From positions 744,001-808,000 of the forward strand of contig NZ_JACCCO010000003.1 of assembly GCF_013409935.1 (NCBI RefSeq): a DNA stretch of 64,000 nt. The letters are read 5' to 3'. The translations under genes and the position numbers were made by a program. Positions 15,704 to 27,159 of this stretch are shown here, one piece after another. The DNA is from Streptosporangium sandarakinum (lineage in GTDB: Bacteria; Actinomycetota; Actinomycetes; Streptosporangiales; Streptosporangiaceae). The notes beneath the pieces are model-generated. The model was not told where the DNA came from, searched no databases, and worked only from the letters and a program-made list of their open reading frames with translations. Numbering within the stretch: the stretch's first letter is position 1; each line of letters opens with the position of its first letter.

Positions 15704-16939
15704 TCACGCGGGCACGGGCCGCCTTTCCCGGCCGGCCGCGTCGAGCAGCAGCCTCGCGGCCACCTCCGCCCCGTCGGCGCGGACCTGGGCGGCCACGGCC
15801 CTCGCCCGCTCGCCGGTCTCGGGGGCCAGCGCGGTCCTGAGCGCGGCCGACAGGGACTCGAAGGCCGGAACCGGGCCGTCGTGCGCCGCGCCGACGCCCA
15901 GCTCGGCCACCCGGGCGGCCCAGTACGGCTGGTCCGCCATCTGGGGCACCACCACCTGGGGCGCGCCGGCCCGGGCGGCCGTCGTCGTCGTGCCCGCGCC
16001 GCCGTGGTGCACGACGGCGGCCACCCGTCCGAACAACGCCTGGTGGTTGACCTCGCCGACGGCGAAGCAGTCGTCCAGGTCGTCGATCAGGGCCAGGCCG
16101 GCCCAGCCGCGCCCGACCAGTACGCGGCGGCCCCGCGCGCGGACCGCCTCGACGGCCACCCGGGTGACGTCCACCGAGACGCCGCGCATGGGCATGCTGC
16201 CGAAGCCCACGTACACCGGCGGGGCGCCGGCGTCCAGGAACGCCTCCAGCTCCTCCGGGAGCGGACGTTCGTCGGGCAGGATCCACGCCCCGGTCTGCAC
16301 CACGTCGAGATCCGGCGTCTCCGGCAACGGGCACAGGACCGGGTCCGCCGCCAGCCATGGACGGTCGGTGAGGGCGTGGTCGCGGACGTTGTCCAGCGGG
16401 GGCAGGCCGATCGCCGCCCGATGGGTGTTCTCCGCCTCGCCGTACAGCGCGTTCACCTTCTGGGCGTCCAGCTCCCACAGCACCCGGTTGTCGGTCACGT
16501 CCGGCGGGAACGGCCGGCCCGGCCGCGGCGGCGGGGGGAGGTGCGGCGACGGCAGCTCGATCGGCTGGAAGCACGCGTACACGTAGTGGATGCCCAGGTT
16601 CTCGGCCACCGACCGCGCGCCGGACGGCATCAGGCCGGTCGCCACCAGCGCGTCACACCCCTCGGCCGCCGCGGCGAGCGTGCCGAACCGCGCGGCGACC
16701 AGCTCGGGCGCGAGCCTGAACGGGTCCGCCGCCGACGGCCTCTCCCTGGTCACCAGCGCGCGCACCGACGGGCCGAACGGCACCAGCGGCACACCGGCGC
16801 CGTCCAGCAGCGTCGCGAACTCCTCGTCCGGCGGCGCGCACATCCGTACCTCCGCGCCGAGCTCCCGCAACCGCACCGCGAGCCCCACCAGCGGTTCGAC
16901 GTCCCCGCGCGACCCGTACGTCGACAGCAACACACGCAT
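15704..16939 (-). CDS. rgt: Rifamycin glycosyltransferase-like GT1-family enzyme (Rgt candidate)
   Basis: A 411-residue GT-B glycosyltransferase. It starts MRVLLSTYGSRGDVEPLVGL, the typical entry of antibiotic glycosyltransferases. The nucleotide-sugar-binding signature VVHHGGAGTTTTAARAGAPQ and the following PQMADQPYWAARV are intact. Rgt enzymes inactivate rifampin by glycosylating the C23 hydroxyl and are classically preceded by a rifamycin-associated element. A RAE-like inverted repeat lies 83 bases upstream of this start, and HelR follows in the same operon. Together these make a rifamycin substrate likely, although related enzymes glycosylate macrolides or glycopeptide aglycones. The ATG at 16939 is chosen from homologous N-termini; the ribosome site is a plain G-run. 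Confidence 0.75.
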   Translation of the reverse strand: MRVLLSTYGSRGDVEPLVGLAVRLRELGAEVRMCAPPDEEFATLLDGAGVPLVPFGPSVRALVTRERPSAADPFRLAPELVAARFGTLAAAAEGCDALVATGLMPSGARSVAENLGIHYVYACFQPIELPSPHLPPPPRPGRPFPPDVTDNRVLWELDAQKVNALYGEAENTHRAAIGLPPLDNVRDHALTDRPWLAADPVLCPLPETPDLDVVQTGAWILPDERPLPEELEAFLDAGAPPVYVGFGSMPMRGVSVDVTRVAVEAVRARGRRVLVGRGWAGLALIDDLDDCFAVGEVNHQALFGRVAAVVHHGGAGTTTTAARAGAPQVVVPQMADQPYWAARVAELGVGAAHDGPVPAFESLSAALRTALAPETGERARAVAAQVRADGAEVAARLLLDAAGRERRPVPA

Positions 16940-17269
16940 TCCGTGCCCCCCGTTTTCGCAGTTCCCGGCCTTGGCCGGCGGCCAGTCCCCGGCCTCGGCG
17001 GACGATTCTGCGCCATGACCCGGGTCTTGTGGCAAGCCCCCAGGTGCGCTATACGTTAGGAGTGGCGGGGAGCGGGTTCTCCCCTTTGCCCTCGTCGTCC
17101 CCTCGTCCTCCGCGCTGGACGGACGACCTCCCCCTGACTCGTGAACCGGCCGCGTACGGCGACGCCCCGGCCCGGACCGGCGATTCCGGTGGACGGCCCC
17201 TTGTCCGCGGCGGTGGGGCATCATGAGCAGATCATCGGGAACAGCGCCTATCACCTCTCATGGGGCCGT
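16940..17269. other. Divergent intergenic region: rgt-helR leader and sensor-kinase upstream region
   Basis: About 330 bases holding the RAE-like repeat (17022-17040) for the minus-strand operon. A TATAGC hexamer (minus strand, about 17047-17052) could be its -10 element. The rest precedes the kinase gene. In-frame upstream extension of the kinase to 17141 is possible but looks non-coding. Confidence 0.5.
17022..17040 (-). promoter_or_regulatory. RAE-like (rifamycin-associated element) inverted repeat
   Basis: On the minus strand this 19-mer reads GGGGCTTGCCACAAGACCC: two arms, GGGnCTTG and CAAGnCCC, around a short centre. It differs at only two positions from the RAE palindrome as I remember it (GGGGCTTGC..GCAAGCCCC). 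RAEs lie upstream of rifamycin-inactivating genes and are needed for rifamycin induction. Here it precedes the glycosyltransferase-helR operon and follows a TATAGC box, the expected arrangement. Confidence 0.75.
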
Positions 17270-18397
17270 ATGGGGATCGAGGGATCGTTCTGGCGCGCCA
17301 TCGCGGTCTACCGCGTCGCGTCCCTGGGCTACGCCGCGCTTCTGCTGGCGAGCGCCGGAGGCTACCGGCATCCCGTCGCGGGCTGGTCGGTCATCGGCCT
17401 GATGGCCGTCTGGACCGCCGTCACCACCGTCGCGTACTCGACCGCGAGGAGCCGTCCCCTGCTGGTGGCGGACGTCGTCGTCACCCTCGGCTGCATGCTG
17501 GCCTCGCCGTACGTGCAGGAGACCGGCGCCGGACCGGCGGGTGTGCTGCCGATCACGGCGACCTGGGTCGCCGGGCCCGTACTCGCCTGGGCCGTGTACG
17601 GCGGGCGGCGGGCCGGCGCGCTCGCGGCGGTCGTGCTGGCGCTGGGCGACCTGTGGCTGCGCGGCCTGGGCGCGGCCGACGTCTCCGTCCCCGTCAACGG
17701 AGCCGTGCTGCTGGTACTCGCCGGGACCGTCCTCGGTCACGTGACCCGGCTCACCCGGCAGGCGGAGGAGCGGCTGCAACGGGCCGTCGAGATGGAGGCC
17801 GCGGGCCGGGAGCGCGAGCGGCTCGCCCGCGGCATCCACGACTCCGTCCTCCAGGTCCTGGCGCTGGTGCAACGCCGCGGGCTGGAGATCGGCGGGGAGG
17901 CGGCCGAGCTGGGACGGCTGGCCGGGGAGCAGGAGGCGGCACTGCGCGAGATGGTCCGCGGCGGCCCGGACACGACCGGGCGGAGCGGTTCGGGCCTAGT
18001 GGACGTGGGGGCGGGTCTGCGCCGGTACACCACGAGGACGGTCACCGTGTCGGCGCCCGCGACCCCGCTGCTCCTTCCCGCCGGCCAGGCCCGCGAGGTC
18101 GTCGCGGCCGTGGGCGCGGCGCTCGACAACGTCCGGAGGCACTGCGGCGACGACGCGCGGGCCTGGGTCCTCGCCGAGGACGACGGCGTCTCGGTGACCG
18201 TCACGGTGCGCGACGAGGGCCCCGGCATCCTTCCGGGCCGCCTCTCCGAGGCCGAGGCGGAGGGCCGGCTCGGCGTCGCGCAGTCCATCCGGGGCCGGAT
18301 CACCGGCATCGGCGGCACCGTCGGCATCACGTCCGTGCCCGGCCAGGGAACCGAGGTCGAGATGGTCGTCCCCGCCCCCGTTCCCGCCTCCGGGTAG
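17270..18397 (+). CDS. Membrane sensor histidine kinase (MacS/DUF5931-type)
   Basis: A 375-residue kinase starting MGIEGSFWRAIAVYRVASLG, the typical opening of DUF5931-containing actinobacterial kinases. Four to five membrane helices fill residues 10-165. The dimerisation helix contains RLARGIHDSVLQVLALVQRR, with the phospho-accepting His, and the ATPase domain shows RDEGPGIL and RLGVAQSIRGRI. The kinase pairs with the NarL-type regulator 115 bases downstream. In Streptomyces, MacSR-type systems control surface and lipoprotein genes; target genes here cannot be read. The start was placed at the ATG just before the conserved motif; an in-frame ATG lies at 17141. Confidence 0.87.
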   Translation: MGIEGSFWRAIAVYRVASLGYAALLLASAGGYRHPVAGWSVIGLMAVWTAVTTVAYSTARSRPLLVADVVVTLGCMLASPYVQETGAGPAGVLPITATWVAGPVLAWAVYGGRRAGALAAVVLALGDLWLRGLGAADVSVPVNGAVLLVLAGTVLGHVTRLTRQAEERLQRAVEMEAAGRERERLARGIHDSVLQVLALVQRRGLEIGGEAAELGRLAGEQEAALREMVRGGPDTTGRSGSGLVDVGAGLRRYTTRTVTVSAPATPLLLPAGQAREVVAAVGAALDNVRRHCGDDARAWVLAEDDGVSVTVTVRDEGPGILPGRLSEAEAEGRLGVAQSIRGRITGIGGTVGITSVPGQGTEVEMVVPAPVPASG

Positions 18398-18512
18398 GCG
18401 CGCGCCCTGACAGGCGCGCATGCTCCGGGTATGCGCCCGCGCCGGGCGGGACGGCCGGGCCTGCCATGCCGCCCGGCGCCCGGACGGGCGCGGACCGGTT
18501 TACAGTTACGGC

Positions 18513-19163
18513 ATGGCCGGCGTTCCGCGGGTAATGGTGGTGGACGATCATCCGATGTGGCGGGACGCGGTCGCCCGTGATCTGGAGGACGCCCGGTACG
18601 AGGTGGTGGCGACCACGGGCGAGGGCCGCCAGGCGCTCCGCGTCGCCGCCGCCGTACGCCCCGACGTGGTCGTCCTCGACCTGCGCCTACCCGACCTGCC
18701 CGGGGTGGAGGTGGCCAGGGGGCTGGCCGCGTCCGATCACCCGCCCCGAGTGCTGGTGCTGTCGGCGAGCGGTGAGCACGAGGACGTGCTGGAGGCGGTC
18801 AAGGCCGGTGCCTCCGGCTACCTGGTCAAGTCGGCGAGCCGCGAGGAGTTCCTCGACGCCGTCCGGCGCACGGCCGAGGGCGAGCCGGTCTTCACCCCCG
18901 GCCTGGCCGGGCTGGTGCTCGGCGAGTACCGCCGCCTGGCGACGCGCAGGTCCGCGGGCGACGAGCCTCGCCTCACCGACCGGGAGACCGAGGTGCTGCG
19001 CCTCGTCGCCAAGGGCCTGTCCTACCGGCAGATCGCCGAACGGCTGGTGATCAGCCACCGCACCGTGCAGAACCACGTGCAGAACACCCTCAACAAGCTC
19101 CAGCTCCACAACCGGGTCGATCTCGTCCGTTACGCGATCGAGCGGGGACTCGACGAGGCGTAG
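18513..19163 (+). CDS. NarL/FixJ-family response regulator
   Basis: A 216-residue regulator. The receiver domain spans residues 1-120, with VMVVDDHPMWRDAV (acidic pocket), VVLDLRLPDLPGVE (phosphorylated Asp in VVLD) and SGYLVKSASREEFL (conserved Lys). The C-terminal LuxR helix-turn-helix has LTDRETEVLRLVAKGLSYRQ and SHRTVQNHVQNTLNKL. The ATG at 18513 follows TACAGT (18501-18506) by six bases, so the mRNA is probably leaderless with its own promoter, even though the kinase gene is just upstream. It should be phosphorylated by the kinase at 17270-18397. The upstream in-frame ATG at 18420 gives a poor N-terminus. Confidence 0.92.
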   Translation: MAGVPRVMVVDDHPMWRDAVARDLEDARYEVVATTGEGRQALRVAAAVRPDVVVLDLRLPDLPGVEVARGLAASDHPPRVLVLSASGEHEDVLEAVKAGASGYLVKSASREEFLDAVRRTAEGEPVFTPGLAGLVLGEYRRLATRRSAGDEPRLTDRETEVLRLVAKGLSYRQIAERLVISHRTVQNHVQNTLNKLQLHNRVDLVRYAIERGLDEA

Positions 19164-19307
19164 GACGGGCTCGGCGAGACGTGGGGCGTCGAAGCGCAGG
19201 GGCCCGGCGAGACGTGGGGGCGTCCGGCGGGGCTGCTCAGGGCGGGACGGCTCAGAGCCGGCGGGGCTGCTCTGAGTCGGCGGATGGCCCGGAGCCGGCG
19301 GGACGGT

Positions 19308-19598
19308 TCAGATGGCGTCGACCTTGTAGGGGTCGTGCTCGGAGAGCAGCTTGTCCAGGCGGGCCTGGTCGACGCGGCTCGACATGCTGTCGAATTCCTG
19401 CCGGTCGCGCACGCACTTGGCCAGGACGAAGGCCGACGTCACCGTGTAGAGCACGGAGACCGCGAGGAAGGCGCGGACCCAGGCGCCGACCGGCAGGTAG
19501 AAGATGCCGAGCGTCGTGCTGCCGAGCGCCACACCGAAGGAGATGACGCACTGCGCGAAGTAGGCGGCGGTCATGGCGGGCTGGATTGGCTTGGTCAT
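19308..19598 (-). CDS. YiaA/YiaB-family two-helix membrane protein
   Basis: A 96-residue protein beginning MTKPIQPAMTAAYFAQCVIS. It has two hydrophobic helices (about residues 8-32 and 38-62) and the YiaAB-domain pattern GSTTLGIFYLPVGAWVRAFL. A soluble, charged C-terminal tail follows (VRDRQEFDSMSSRVDQARLD). YiaAB proteins are small inner-membrane proteins of unknown biochemical role. The ATG at 19598 is preferred to upstream alternatives because it puts the first helix near the N-terminus, as in relatives. It lies in a minus-strand pair with an acetyltransferase gene. Confidence 0.82.
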   Translation of the reverse strand: MTKPIQPAMTAAYFAQCVISFGVALGSTTLGIFYLPVGAWVRAFLAVSVLYTVTSAFVLAKCVRDRQEFDSMSSRVDQARLDKLLSEHDPYKVDAI

Positions 19599-19717
19599 GC
19601 CACCAGGGTCGGGCACCGGCCGGTCGCGCGCCTGAGTACGGCTACCCATCCCGCCTGAGTACCCGGACCCAGAGGAATGACCACCGGGGCGTGTTCCGCA
19701 AGAGGCGTTGGGCGCTC

Positions 19718-20266
19718 TCACCTCTTGGGAAGGGACGGATCGGGTGTCCAGGGAGCCGGTGCGGTGATCGCCCAGCGCTCATGGTCGCGCCAGGCCCCGT
19801 CGATGTAGAGGTAGGCGGGCGACAGCCCCTCGTAACGGAAGCCCAGTCGCCGGGCCAGGGCGAGGGAGGCTTCGTTGGCCGGCTGAATGTTGGCTTCCAG
19901 CCGGTGGAGCCGTAGGTCGTCGAACGCGTGCCGCAGGACGGCGGTGAGTCCTTCGGTCATGTATCCCCGCCCCGCTGACGGGGCGAAGGCCGCATAGCCG
20001 AGTGAGGCGCCCTGGTAGCGGCCCCGGATGATCGAGTTGATGTTCACCATGCCGGCGGCGGCGCCGGTCTCCCGGACGCGGATCAGAAAACCGAGGTCGG
20101 TGCCGTCGTCGAAGCGGCGCATCCAGGCCTGGAAGTCATCCGCGGTCGCGGGCAGCTGCATCCACGGCAGGTGCAGCTCGGCGCTGGCCCGCACGAGGGA
20201 GCAGAATTCGTCCTGGTCGGAGAGGGTGAGCGGGTGCAGCTCAACCCGTGACGGCATCTCAGGCAT
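19718..20266 (-). CDS. GNAT-family N-acetyltransferase (RimJ/RimL-like)
   Basis: A 182-residue protein with the GNAT fold typical of RimJ/RimL-type ribosomal-protein or small-molecule acetyltransferases. It shows an N-terminal substrate part (DQDEFCSLVRASAELHLPWM), a central beta strand (GAAAGMVNINSIIRGRYQGA) and the acetyl-CoA pyrophosphate loop in APSAGRGYMTEGL. The C-terminal LHRLEANIQPANEASLALAR and RLGFRYEG block is a strong signature. Two ATGs three codons apart are both possible. The substrate is unknown. It is transcribed away from the TrmB/LuxR-type regulator at 20623. Confidence 0.9.
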   Translation of the reverse strand: MPEMPSRVELHPLTLSDQDEFCSLVRASAELHLPWMQLPATADDFQAWMRRFDDGTDLGFLIRVRETGAAAGMVNINSIIRGRYQGASLGYAAFAPSAGRGYMTEGLTAVLRHAFDDLRLHRLEANIQPANEASLALARRLGFRYEGLSPAYLYIDGAWRDHERWAITAPAPWTPDPSLPKR

Positions 20267-20622
20267 GGGCCAAGGCTAGGACCGGTCGGCAGTGGTGGAC
20301 CACACGAGTGATCCACCGCTGGGATGACCTCCGGGTGGGTCGTGGTGGTCCGGCCGCCGCTCAGCGGGCGGTGCCGGAACCGTTGCCGCCGGTCGGGAGG
20401 AACCTGGGGCCCTTCCCGGTCGGAAGCCGCACGGCCGGCCGGTGGCGGTGCTCGTCGTCACCGCGTATCCGTACGCGAGTGATGGAACGGGCCGTCGGGG
20501 CCGGGGCGCCGGGCTCCGGCCGCATTCCCGTCGGCTGCTTGATCGTTTGGATGGTTCCCGAGGCCGGTCGCGAGGCATAGTAACTCCGGGACATATGTTG
20601 CAGTTGGGCCAGAAAGTGATTA
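20267..20622. other. Divergent intergenic region
   Basis: About 355 bases between the acetyltransferase (minus) and the transcription regulator (plus). It contains a GTATCCGTACGCGAGTGATGG stretch and TAGTAACTCC near 20579, but I see no convincing operator, repeat or small gene. Confidence 0.4.
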
Positions 20623-21579
20623 ATGATGCTGAACGGGCTGGGGATCAGCGACCAGGAGGAGGCCGTCTACGTCGAGCTCCTGCGCCGCCGCCGGATGACC
20701 GTCTCCGACCTGGCCGAGGCGCTGGAGGTGCCGGTGGCGGCCATGACGGCCGCCGTGGCCCGGCTCGTCGAGCTCGGTCTGGCCACCCGCGACGACGGCG
20801 AGTCGCACGTGGTCGTGCCGCCCGACGTCGGGCTCGGCACGCTGATCGCGCAGCGGCAGGCCGCGCTGCAACAGGTCCAGGGCAGGCTGACGGAGCTGGT
20901 GGAGGTCTACCGGAAAGGGGCCGTCTCGTCCGCGGGTGAGATAGAGGCGCTCACCACGCCGGAACAGCTCTCCACCTGGCTGCACAACATGGAGCGCGGC
21001 GCCAGGCAGGAGGTGCTGGCCTTCTTCCGGCCCCCGTACGTGCTCGGCGTCAACCTCGACGACTCCACCAACGCGCTGGCCACCTACCGGTACGTGTACG
21101 AGCGCGCCGCCCTCGACGATCCGCGGGCGCCCGCCGAGATCGCCAGGTTCCTCAAGGGCGGGTACGAGATCAGGGTCGCCACCGAGCTGCCCAGCAAGAT
21201 GATCATCGTGGACCGGGAGTCGGTGCTGCTGCCGATGCTGCCCGACCAGACGAGCGTCCGGCCGGGCTTCCTCCTGGTGCGGGGTCAGGCCCTGGTCCAC
21301 CTGCTGGTGGCGCTCTTCGAGCGGGTCTGGCAGGTCGCGACGCCGTTGCGGCTCACCGCGACGAGTGTGACCGAGGGGGTTTCCGCCTGGGACGACGTCG
21401 ATGTGACGCTGCTGACGTATCTGCTGTCCGGCATGCCGGACAAGACGGTGGCCAGCCGGCTCGGCACCAGCGAACGCACCGTGCAACGCAGGATCCGCCG
21501 GCTGATGGAGCTGGCCGGAGCCGACAGCCGCATGCAGCTCGCCTGGTACGCCGCCCGGTCCGGCGTGATCCCCTCGTGA
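20623..21579 (+). CDS. TrmB-like/LuxR two-domain transcription regulator
   Basis: A 318-residue regulator. The N-terminal winged helix resembles TrmB proteins (LGISDQEEAVYVELLRRRRM, then SDLAEALEVPVAAMTAAVAR). A roughly 170-residue middle domain of unknown ligand follows. A C-terminal LuxR-type helix-turn-helix reads LLSGMPDKTVASRLGTSERT with VQRRIRRLMELAG. Such proteins are common in Streptomyces and Streptosporangium and often stand next to a large secreted subtilase, as here (convergent S8 gene at 21645). The neighbourhood therefore suggests control of that protease or of secretion, which is inference. ATG codons at 20623 and 20626 are equivalent choices. Confidence 0.85.
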   Translation: MMLNGLGISDQEEAVYVELLRRRRMTVSDLAEALEVPVAAMTAAVARLVELGLATRDDGESHVVVPPDVGLGTLIAQRQAALQQVQGRLTELVEVYRKGAVSSAGEIEALTTPEQLSTWLHNMERGARQEVLAFFRPPYVLGVNLDDSTNALATYRYVYERAALDDPRAPAEIARFLKGGYEIRVATELPSKMIIVDRESVLLPMLPDQTSVRPGFLLVRGQALVHLLVALFERVWQVATPLRLTATSVTEGVSAWDDVDVTLLTYLLSGMPDKTVASRLGTSERTVQRRIRRLMELAGADSRMQLAWYAARSGVIPS

Positions 21580-21594
21580 GGTGAGCCGGACGGT

Positions 21595-21636
21595 GCCGGG
21601 GCGCCCCGTCCGCCGTGCGGACGGAGACGCCCCGGC
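21595..21636. terminator. Bidirectional terminator hairpin
   Basis: Arms GCCGGGGCG (21595-21603) and CGCCCCGGC (21628-21636) enclose a second nested pair, CCGTCCG/CGGACGG, giving a long GC-rich stem between the convergent regulator and protease genes. Confidence 0.75.
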
Positions 21637-21644
21637 CCGTCAGG

Positions 21645-25397
<3,753 letters not shown>

Positions 25398-25670
25398 CGG
25401 GGGGTTCTCCTTCTGCCGGCAGGTGGGTCGGCGCCGGCAGAACAAAGCTTCACAAGGGGGAGGCGGCGGCGCTACGAGCGCGCCTGGCGGACAGCTGACA
25501 TGTCAGGTCGTCGCCACTTTCCGGCAGGGGCCGTGGACGTCGTGGAGGCCGTGGAGGCCGTGGACGCCGCCGGCCCGGGAACCCCGCCCGGGGAGAGGGC
25601 GCGGCCGTACCGGCCGAGTGAGGTCCGTCCGCCGACGGTGGGGGGTCGCCTGCGGCGAAGCGATGTGATC

Positions 25671-26249
25671 ATGAAGGGAGGTCAGAAGCGGAATGATCGC
25701 TTCACACCTCCCCTGCGGGGTCGAGGCGCCCCGACCATCGCGGGCCACTGGAGCGACGCCGTCTTCGTACGACTGCGCCGTGTGCTGGGGCTCCGGCTGG
25801 AGCTGATGGTGCTGATGGTCGCGGAGGTGATCGCCCTCCGTTACTACCGGGCGGTGCGGGACGGGAGCGGGGACCGGCTGGCCTCGGAGGTGGCCGGACG
25901 GATCCTGGCCGACGAGCGCCGCCACGTGCCGTTCCACCGCGACCGGCTGCGGGAGTCGTTCCGGCCGCTGCCCGCGGTGGTCCGGGCGGGCGTGCGCCCG
26001 GCCTGGTGGACGCTGATGCTCGGCGCGTGCGCCGTCGTCGTCTGGGACCACGGCTCGGCCCTGCGCCGCTTCGGGGTGCCGAGGGCGGTCTTCGCCGCCG
26101 ACGTCGCCGGCCTGTTCGCGGCCGTGACCGGGGAGGTCTTCGGGGCTGGGGAGGCCGGGACTCTCACGCCCCCGCCGGGAGCTCCGGGGGGTCGGCGGGC
26201 AGTTCACGGCGGAGGGTCTCCGCCTGGTGGCGCAGGTGGTCGAGCATGA
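25671..26249 (+). CDS. Ferritin-like domain protein, possibly N-terminally shortened
   Basis: The frame contains LRLELMVLMVAEVIALRYYR, then RILADERRHVPFHRDRL. This ExxH-like helix pair is typical of the second half of ferritin-like di-iron or manganese four-helix bundles. A hydrophobic C-terminal segment (AWWTLMLGACAVVVWDHGSA) follows. The start is uncertain: the ATG at 25671 is used, but the first 35 residues look non-coding, and the first helix pair expected for the fold is missing. A good ribosome site (GGGAGG, 25675-25680) leads to an ATG in another frame, which hints at a frameshift. The last 85 bases overlap the convergent LysR gene, so the extreme C-terminus may also be altered. Confidence 0.5.
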   Translation: MKGGQKRNDRFTPPLRGRGAPTIAGHWSDAVFVRLRRVLGLRLELMVLMVAEVIALRYYRAVRDGSGDRLASEVAGRILADERRHVPFHRDRLRESFRPLPAVVRAGVRPAWWTLMLGACAVVVWDHGSALRRFGVPRAVFAADVAGLFAAVTGEVFGAGEAGTLTPPPGAPGGRRAVHGGGSPPGGAGGRA

Positions 26250-27135
26250 TCTTGGCCGCGGGGGTGAGGGCGCGGGCCTCGGGGAGCGTCACGCCGACCG
26301 AGCGCCGTACGGACGTCAGCGGCACCGGCAGCTCCATGAGCCGGTCGTCGGTCCTGACGACCAGCGCGGGAAGCGCGGCGATCATGTCGGCCTGCAGGAG
26401 CAGTGAGCGGATCGTCGGCATGGAGGTGCACTCGACCCGGTTGCGCGGCAGCGGCAGCCCCTGACGGTGGAACACCTGCTCCAGCTCGTGTTTCAGCGCG
26501 GTCTGCTCCAGCGGGAGGATCCAGGGGTAGTCGAGCAGCTCCGGCAGGGTGGTCGCCCTCTCGGCGGGGTGCCCGGCGCGGGCGACCAGCAGGGTGGGCT
26601 CGTTGTACAGGGGGATCTGCTGCAGGCTCGGCCGGTCGTCGATGGGGTTGAGCCGGCCGAGGATGAGGTCGGTCTCCCCGTCGATCAGGCGGGGGACGAG
26701 CGAGTCGAAGGTGCCCTCCCGGATGACCACGGTGACACCCGGCCGCTCGGCCTTGAGAGAGGCGATGGAGCGCGGCAGCAGCACGTTGGTGGCGGCCAGC
26801 AGGGTGCCGACGGTGACGGTACCGGTCTCGCCGTCGGCGAGACCGGCGATCCGGTCCCCCGCCCGGCGCAGCTCGGCCTGTACGGCGCGCGCGTGGTCGA
26901 TGAACGCCTCGCCGAAGAGGGTGGGGGTGACACCGCGGGGCCCGCGGGTGAACAGCTCCACCCCGAGGATGTGCTCCACCTCCCGCAGCCCGCGCGTCAC
27001 GGCGGGCTGCGCCAGGTGGAGGCGCTCGGCGGCGCGCAGGACGCTGCCCTGCTCGGCGATGGTCGTCACGAGCACCAGGTGCCTGAGCTTGAGCCGGCCG
27101 CTCAGCAGGTCCAGCGGGCGCGATATCACCGCCAC
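26164..27135 (-). CDS. LysR-family transcription regulator of the aromatic operon
   Basis: A 323-residue LysR-type regulator with a GTG start. The helix-turn-helix is LVLVTTIAEQGSVLRAAERL followed by HLAQPAVTRGLREVEHILG, and the co-inducer domain starts at about residue 95 (GTVTVGTLLAATNVLLPRS). It resembles the PcaQ/GbpR branch that senses aromatic-acid intermediates. It lies 24 bases after the MHS-type transporter gene on the same strand. Both diverge from the 3-hydroxyanthranilate operon, so this is the likely regulator of transporter and pathway (the nbaR position). TATACCGG near 27163 repeats a motif also found in the divergent promoter region. Confidence 0.88.
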   Translation of the reverse strand: MAVISRPLDLLSGRLKLRHLVLVTTIAEQGSVLRAAERLHLAQPAVTRGLREVEHILGVELFTRGPRGVTPTLFGEAFIDHARAVQAELRRAGDRIAGLADGETGTVTVGTLLAATNVLLPRSIASLKAERPGVTVVIREGTFDSLVPRLIDGETDLILGRLNPIDDRPSLQQIPLYNEPTLLVARAGHPAERATTLPELLDYPWILPLEQTALKHELEQVFHRQGLPLPRNRVECTSMPTIRSLLLQADMIAALPALVVRTDDRLMELPVPLTSVRRSVGVTLPEARALTPAAKIMLDHLRHQAETLRRELPADPPELPAGA

Positions 27136-27159
27136 ATCATATGCTTCCGCGGAACCGGC

